This document shows positions 7,066-10,472 of a stretch of 10,472 bases of DNA, piece by piece (the first letter of the stretch is position 1; the number at the start of each line of letters is the position of its first letter). The translations under genes were made by a program, and so were the position numbers. Source of the stretch: an uncultured Hyphomicrobiales bacterium. Lineage in GTDB: Bacteria; Pseudomonadota; Alphaproteobacteria; Rhizobiales; Beijerinckiaceae. The notes under the pieces are model-generated. The model saw nothing but the letters and a program-made list of their open reading frames with translations, did not search any database and had not been told where the DNA came from. Location: assembly GCA_903932565.1 (NCBI GenBank), contig CAIZGQ010000598.1, forward strand, positions 1 to 10,472. Direction: 5' to 3'.

Positions 7066-8799
7066 TCAGCCGACCCGCAGACGGCGCTCGCCGAATGCAA
7101 ACAATGGCCGCCAGAACAGGCGATTGAACAGAATGACGACAATGGACATAACAGCAACGCCCATCACGATGCGCGGATAATCCCCCGCCTCGGTCGCCTG
7201 CGCGATATAGGCGCCGATGCCGTGCGCTGCGACCTTGTCGTCGCCCCACTTCACATATTCTGCAACGATCGCGGCGTTCCATGAGCCGCCGGACGCTGTG
7301 AGCGCCCCGGTGACATAATAAGGAAAGATGCCGGGCAGAATAACTTTCAGCCACCAATCTTTTCCGCGAATACGAAAGTTCGCCGCCACTTCGCGCAGAT
7401 CATTGGGAAACGCTGACGCGCCTGCGATCACGTTGAACACAATGTACCACTGCGTGCCAAAGATGATCAGCAGGCTGAGCCAGATGTCCGGATCAAGCTT
7501 GAAGCGAAGGATCAAAACGACCGCGATGGGAAACACGACATTGGCTGGGAAGGCCGCAAGAAACTGCGCCAGCGGCTGGACTTTTTCAGCGAGCGAGGGC
7601 CGCAAGCCGATCCACACGCCAAGCGGCACCCAGATCACGGTGGCGATCAGCAACAGCACGACGACGCGGAGCATGGTGAAAAGCGTCAGCAGCACGGTGT
7701 TGTAAAAGTCGGCCAGCGTCAGCTCGGTCGCAACAAAGTCGACCACCTGCCAGACCGCATAAATCCCGAGTGCCGCGATGGCGACAAACCAGATTGCATC
7801 GATCAGCCGGGAGACGAACACGCTCTGCACTTTGCGCGACAGGCGTGGTGTCAAAAAATCAAGCCGCCAGAGCGATACGTTGCTGATAATCTGACCGGGC
7901 ACCGAAGACGCCGCGCTAAGCCAACGTGTGCGTTGAAACATGCGCAAGACCCACGATGTTTCCTTGTTTTGCGATTCCGACAGTTCCACTCGGAACTTGC
8001 CCGCCCACGCTACAATCGGGCGAAACAACAATTGATCATAGAGAATGATCACCACCAACACGGCGACGACGGCACCGATGACAGCATCGATCCGGCGCTC
8101 ATCAATGGCCTGCGCCAGATAAGCGCCAATGCCCGGAAGCTTAATGCTGGTGTCGCCAACCGTGATGGCCTCGGATGCCACCACGAAAAACCATCCGCCC
8201 GACATGGACATCATCATATTGTAGATGAGGCCAGGCATGGCGAAGGGCGTCTCCAATTGCCAGAACTTCTGCCACGGCGACAGGTGAAACGAGCCCGCCA
8301 CTTCCTCGAGCTCCGAGGGCACGGTGCGCAGGGACTGATAAAATGAAAACGCCATGTTCCAGGCCTGGCTGGTAAAAATGGCGAAGATGGCCGCACATTC
8401 GGCCCCCAGCGTCGAGCCGGGAAAGAGCCCCAGAAAAAACGTCACGGTGAACGACAAAAACCCGAGGATCGGCACAGACTGCAAAACATCGAGCAACGGA
8501 ATCAACACAACCTCGGCGCGGCGGCTTTTGGCAGCCAGCGTGGCGTAGGTAAATGTGAAGATGAGTGACGCAAGAATCGCGGCGAACATCCGCAGCGTCG
8601 TGCGCAGCGCGTAATACGGCAGATAGATGTAGTCGAGCGTGACCGGCGAGGCGTCCGCCGCCGGGAGCGGGGCCGACATGCCGGACGAGCCATGAGCAAT
8701 CGCTACGAAAATCGCCAGCACGAGCGCGAGCGCCATCGCGTCCCACTGGTTGGGCAAGGTCCGACGTCCGAGAGATGTAAAAGCAACGAATCGGGACAT
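7066..8799 (-). CDS. ABC transporter permease, two fused BPD_transp_1 domains (NitT/TauT type)
   Basis: 577 residues containing two complete permease halves. Each half ends alike: GIGAYLAQA..VVIILYDQLLFRP (223-260) and GIGAYIAQA..VVILFNRLFWRP (527-564). Each has a coupling (EAA-like) loop for the ATPase: ELEEVAGSFHLSPWQKFWQL (163-182) and DLREVAANFRIRGKDWWLKV (467-486). About twelve membrane spans are apparent, joined by a charged linker near 270-325. Most NitT/TauT permeases are single-domain homodimers; this one is a tandem fusion giving an asymmetric pore. It is the first gene of a two-gene leftward operon with the ATPase, and no periplasmic binding protein is next to it, so its solute receptor is elsewhere or missing. 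ATG 8799 has only a weak GAAAG ahead. Substrate unknown. Confidence 0.92.
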   Translation of the reverse strand: MSRFVAFTSLGRRTLPNQWDAMALALVLAIFVAIAHGSSGMSAPLPAADASPVTLDYIYLPYYALRTTLRMFAAILASLIFTFTYATLAAKSRRAEVVLIPLLDVLQSVPILGFLSFTVTFFLGLFPGSTLGAECAAIFAIFTSQAWNMAFSFYQSLRTVPSELEEVAGSFHLSPWQKFWQLETPFAMPGLIYNMMMSMSGGWFFVVASEAITVGDTSIKLPGIGAYLAQAIDERRIDAVIGAVVAVLVVIILYDQLLFRPIVAWAGKFRVELSESQNKETSWVLRMFQRTRWLSAASSVPGQIISNVSLWRLDFLTPRLSRKVQSVFVSRLIDAIWFVAIAALGIYAVWQVVDFVATELTLADFYNTVLLTLFTMLRVVVLLLIATVIWVPLGVWIGLRPSLAEKVQPLAQFLAAFPANVVFPIAVVLILRFKLDPDIWLSLLIIFGTQWYIVFNVIAGASAFPNDLREVAANFRIRGKDWWLKVILPGIFPYYVTGALTASGGSWNAAIVAEYVKWGDDKVAAHGIGAYIAQATEAGDYPRIVMGVAVMSIVVILFNRLFWRPLFAFGERRLRVG

Positions 8800-9233
8800 C
8801 GGGACACTTTCGGCATCTGACGACTAACTGGCAGCAGTTGAATGGGCTGGTATCAGGGCCTCGACAAGAGCTGCCGCTGTGCGTGACTCACATCTCAATT
8901 TGATGACAGCTGTCCTGCCAGCAGGGCGTTGCGGCTCTGAGTAACGCACATGAACCAAGTCCGGCACTGGGTCAATGATAGGCTCCAGAAGCCCGATCCA
9001 AAAGCCTGACCCAAAAGCCAAATCCGCAACGGGAATCGATTTGGTTGGAGCCAGTGCGGCAACGTCGCGATTTTCCAGTCGACGCGAGACGGGTTCGACA
9101 GTCATGCGGACGCGCGCCTTCCCTCCCACTTTTCATCTCGCGGCGAAAAAGCGACGCCGCGACGAAAACAAGCGCGCGCGTTGCGCGAACCAGAGCTGCA
9201 ATAACGGCATTTTATTTTGGAAAATCATGCACT
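8800..9233. other. Gene-free stretch upstream of the ABC operon
   Basis: About 430 bases with no convincing gene. A leftward frame of up to 101 codons (9129-8824, GTG start, or ATG 9105) has mixed third-position bases and no recognisable domain. A 10-base perfect palindrome GACAGCTGTC (8905-8914) lies about 105 bases upstream of the permease start and could be an operator. A leftward TTGACC (complement of 8970-8975) has only a poor -10 (CATGTG) 17 bases on. The promoter of the transporter operon should be here but is not certain. Confidence 0.45.
9138..9162. repeat. Perfect 8-base inverted repeat
   Basis: TCGCGGCG (9138-9145) pairs with CGCCGCGA (9155-9162) across a nine-base loop. No T-run follows on either strand, so it is not a standard terminator. 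An alternating GCGCGCGCG run (9172-9180) and a second short GCGCG follow at once. It lies between the ABC operon and the ATP synthase promoter region. Confidence 0.4.
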
Positions 9234-9239
9234 TATAAT
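9234..9239 (+). promoter_or_regulatory. Consensus -10 box TATAAT, candidate small-RNA or leader promoter
   Basis: A perfect TATAAT in an AT-rich patch (9208-9239) of otherwise GC-rich DNA. The -35 at 17-base spacing is poor (TTTATT, 9211-9216). A start about seven bases downstream would fall at 9246, exactly where a hairpin arm of the candidate RNA begins. Confidence 0.4.
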
Positions 9240-9253
9240 GTTACGCCATATTC

Positions 9254-9282
9254 TTGACACGCTGCAGCCCCGCTCATATGGT
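9254..9282 (+). promoter_or_regulatory. Candidate sigma-70 promoter TTGACA-17-TATGGT
   Basis: A perfect -35 TTGACA (9254-9259) lies 17 bases before TATGGT (9277-9282, four of six consensus bases). A transcript would start near 9289, only about a dozen bases before the terminator hairpin, which makes it a puzzling promoter for atpI unless read-through is regulated. It overlaps the candidate small RNA, so the two readings compete. Confidence 0.4.
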
Positions 9283-9301
9283 GCGCGCGACTTGCTGGGG
9301 A

Positions 9302-9327
9302 GGTTTGGCGCGAGCCAGACCTTTTTT
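9302..9327 (+). terminator. Strong intrinsic terminator upstream of atpI
   Basis: Stem GGTTTGGC (9302-9309) and GCCAGACC (9314-9321), eight pairs including one G-T wobble, with a GCGA (GNRA-type) tetraloop, followed at once by TTTTTT (9322-9327). On the minus strand the T-run is missing, so it acts rightward only. It stands about 100 bases before the atpI start. Confidence 0.75.
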
Positions 9328-9429
9328 CGTGCCCGCTCGTTTGATCATTGCCTGCGCTTGTGGGCCCTCGCTTTTCAGGTGGAGGCCCCCTATAAGCCAG
9401 CTCGCAACCGCGTCACGCGGAGGGAGCCG

Positions 9430-9780
9430 ATGGCGAAGCTCGAAGACGGCACGAACGAAGCAGCTCTCAAGGCGCGGCTCGAGACCCTCTCGGCAGCGCT
9501 CGATGCCCGGAAAAAGAGTCAAGGCGACTCGGCCGCGCGGGATGAGAGTGCTGCGGATGCAGGTGGCAGCCGCGGACGGGCGATGAGCGCAGGTGCGCGC
9601 GTCCTCTCCGAGTTTGTCGCCGGCATTCTTGTTGGCGGGTTCATTGGATGGGAGCTCGATAATTTCTTCGGCACGTCGCCGGCGTTGTTTGTCGTGTTTC
9701 TGATCCTGGGTCTGATGACCGGTTTTTATAATGTGTATCGGATTGGCCGGGCGTCTGAGACGACACCCCCAAAGGCCTGA
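9430..9780 (+). CDS. atpI: ATP synthase protein I (AtpI)
   Basis: 116 residues. A polar, Ala-rich, charged N-terminus (1-55) leads to two membrane spans (about 59-78 and 84-104). The segment EFVAGILVGGFIGWELDNFF (61-80), followed by GTSP and then GLMTGFYNVYR (94-104), is the hallmark of alphaproteobacterial AtpI. AtpI is an assembly factor or chaperone for the F0 c-ring, not part of the final enzyme, and is usually the first gene of the F0 operon. GGAGGGAG (9419-9426) precedes ATG 9430 at good spacing, which decides the start; the frame stays open upstream to 9217, but that part overlaps the promoter and terminator signals and has no ribosome site. atpB follows after 99 bases. Confidence 0.92.
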   Translation: MAKLEDGTNEAALKARLETLSAALDARKKSQGDSAARDESAADAGGSRGRAMSAGARVLSEFVAGILVGGFIGWELDNFFGTSPALFVVFLILGLMTGFYNVYRIGRASETTPPKA

Positions 9781-9839
9781 TCCGGGCGCATGACAAGTCC
9801 GCAGCGGGGAACCGATCAGGTTTGTCGCGACCATCCCAC

Positions 9840-9856
9840 GGCCCGTGCTTCGGGCC
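9840..9856 (+). other. Hairpin between atpI and atpB
   Basis: GGCCCG (9840-9845) pairs with CGGGCC (9851-9856) around a five-base loop TGCTT. There is no T-run, so it is more likely an RNA-stability or translation element between the two coding regions than a terminator. Confidence 0.45.
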
Positions 9857-9879
9857 CTAGAGTCTAAGGTTCGACCATC

Positions 9880-10472
9880 ATGGCCGAGACGCCACATCTG
9901 GACCCGATCGAGCAGTTCGGAATCACACGATTCCTGGAAATGAAGCCGCTGGGCGTGGATGCGTCCTTTACCAACGCTTCGCTGTTCATGATCGTGATCC
10001 TCGGCCTCGTGTCGCTGGTGATGATCCTTGGCACCTCATCCAAGTCCATCGTTCCGGGTCGGATTCAGTCATTGGCCGAGATGGCTTATGAATTTGTTGC
10101 GGGCACGGTTCGCAACACGGCTGGCGAAGAAGGCATGAAGTTCTTCCCGCTAGTGTTTTCGCTGTTCATGTTCGTGCTGTTCTCGAACGTGCTGGGCCTT
10201 ATCCCCTACACATTCACAGTCACCAGCCAGATCATCGTCACCTTCTCGCTTGCGCTGCTCGTGATCCTGACGGTCATCGTGTACGGCATCTACAAGCATG
10301 GCACCCATTGGTTCGCGCTGTTTGTGCCATCAGGCGTCCCGGCCCCCGTGCTTGTGATTCTGGTGCCGATCGAAATCATCTCGTTCCTGTCGCGTCCGAT
10401 TTCACTGTCGGTGCGTCTCTTCGCCAACATGCTTGCGGGTCATATTACCCTGCAGGTGTTTGGCGGCTTCAT
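9880..10472 (+). CDS. atpB: F0F1 ATP synthase subunit a (AtpB), 5' part
   Basis: The first 197 codons of about 250 are visible; the gene runs off the right edge. Subunit a forms the two proton half-channels beside the c-ring in the inner membrane. Membrane spans are apparent near 31-51, 88-108, 114-137 and 155-173. The family core SLSVRLFANMLAGH (175-188) is present and contains Arg179, equivalent to the essential Arg210 of E. coli subunit a. The N-terminus MAETPHLDPIEQFGITRFLE is typical of alphaproteobacteria. The start ATG 9880 has AAGG about ten bases ahead. It follows atpI in the usual order, with the c and b subunit genes expected beyond the window. Confidence 0.96.
   Translation, partial: MAETPHLDPIEQFGITRFLEMKPLGVDASFTNASLFMIVILGLVSLVMILGTSSKSIVPGRIQSLAEMAYEFVAGTVRNTAGEEGMKFFPLVFSLFMFVLFSNVLGLIPYTFTVTSQIIVTFSLALLVILTVIVYGIYKHGTHWFALFVPSGVPAPVLVILVPIEIISFLSRPISLSVRLFANMLAGHITLQVFGGF

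Larger units (their letters stand above)
9246..9327 (+). ncRNA. Candidate structured small RNA, or attenuated leader of the ATP synthase operon
   Basis: About 82 bases run from the start predicted by TATAAT (9234-9239) to the end of a strong intrinsic terminator. The first six bases CCATAT (9246-9251) pair with ATATGG (9276-9281), enclosing the palindrome GCTGCAGC (9261-9268), and a second hairpin with U-tail closes the RNA. No rightward protein gene ends here, so something non-coding or a leader must. I do not recognise it as a known family (not tmRNA, 6S or SRP RNA by sight). Alternatively the stretch is an attenuator controlling atpI-atpB. A weak downstream -10 (TATAAG, 9391-9396) could drive atpI on its own. 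Confidence 0.4.

Noticed and set aside
8824..9129. Leftward 101-codon frame upstream of the ABC permease
   Set aside because: GTG start, mixed third-base use, and no recognisable domain. It cannot be excluded as a small gene but is not supported.
9217..9429. Long N-terminal extension of AtpI
   Set aside because: It would cover the TATAAT, TTGACA and terminator signals, starts at TTG without a ribosome site, and is unlike AtpI; GGAGGGAG marks ATG 9430.
1..10472. CRISPR arrays, tRNA or rRNA genes, insertion sequences, phage genes
   Set aside because: No regularly spaced direct repeats, no cloverleaf or rRNA signatures, and no transposase or integrase motifs were seen on either strand.

Overview
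The window looks like chromosomal DNA from an alphaproteobacterium, probably of the Hyphomicrobiales (Rhizobiales). Pointers are a GC content that looks near 60 percent, an F0F1 ATP synthase F0 operon that begins atpI-atpB, a palindromic intergenic element that starts and ends with CCCTCA/TGAGGG arms, and several NitT/TauT-type ABC transport genes. This placement is inference from gene content and style, not from a database search.

Layout, left to right. Positions 1-2922 hold a leftward three-gene set, transcribed in this order: a protein of the arylmalonate decarboxylase / maleate isomerase / Asp-Glu racemase superfamily (2922-2131), a class A FAD aromatic hydroxylase (2071-863), and an NMT1/THI5-type binding-protein fold (788 to beyond the left edge). 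The set looks like a small catabolic operon for an unknown aromatic or heteroaromatic acid. Two features are odd: the racemase-superfamily protein lacks both catalytic cysteines, and the binding-protein-like gene has no signal peptide. A gene-free 357-base gap (2923-3279) separates this set from a divergent rightward set: an exported thioredoxin-like protein (3280-3672), a CcdA-type membrane thiol transporter directly abutting it (3673-4386), and, after 105 bases, an Old Yellow Enzyme family ene-reductase (4492-5607). The first two genes form a minimal split version of a DsbD-like reducing relay.

The ene-reductase converges on a leftward ABC transporter pair: a fused two-domain permease (8799-7066) and an ATPase with a C-terminal AAA-associated extension (7030-5708). 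The convergent junction (5608-5707) contains a three-hairpin palindromic element. The pair has no binding protein beside it; the only binding-protein-like gene in the window is at the far left.

From 8800 to 9429 there is no convincing protein gene. The left part has only weak inverted repeats. The right part carries a perfect TATAAT box, a TTGACA box, and a very clear rightward intrinsic terminator (9302-9327) about 100 bases before atpI. No rightward protein gene ends there, so it must end either a small RNA (candidate 9246-9327) or an attenuated ATP-operon leader. I consider this the most unusual non-coding signal here. The window ends with atpI (9430-9780) and the first 197 codons of atpB (from 9880), which build the membrane sector of ATP synthase. 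I found no CRISPR array, tRNA, rRNA, transposase or phage gene.
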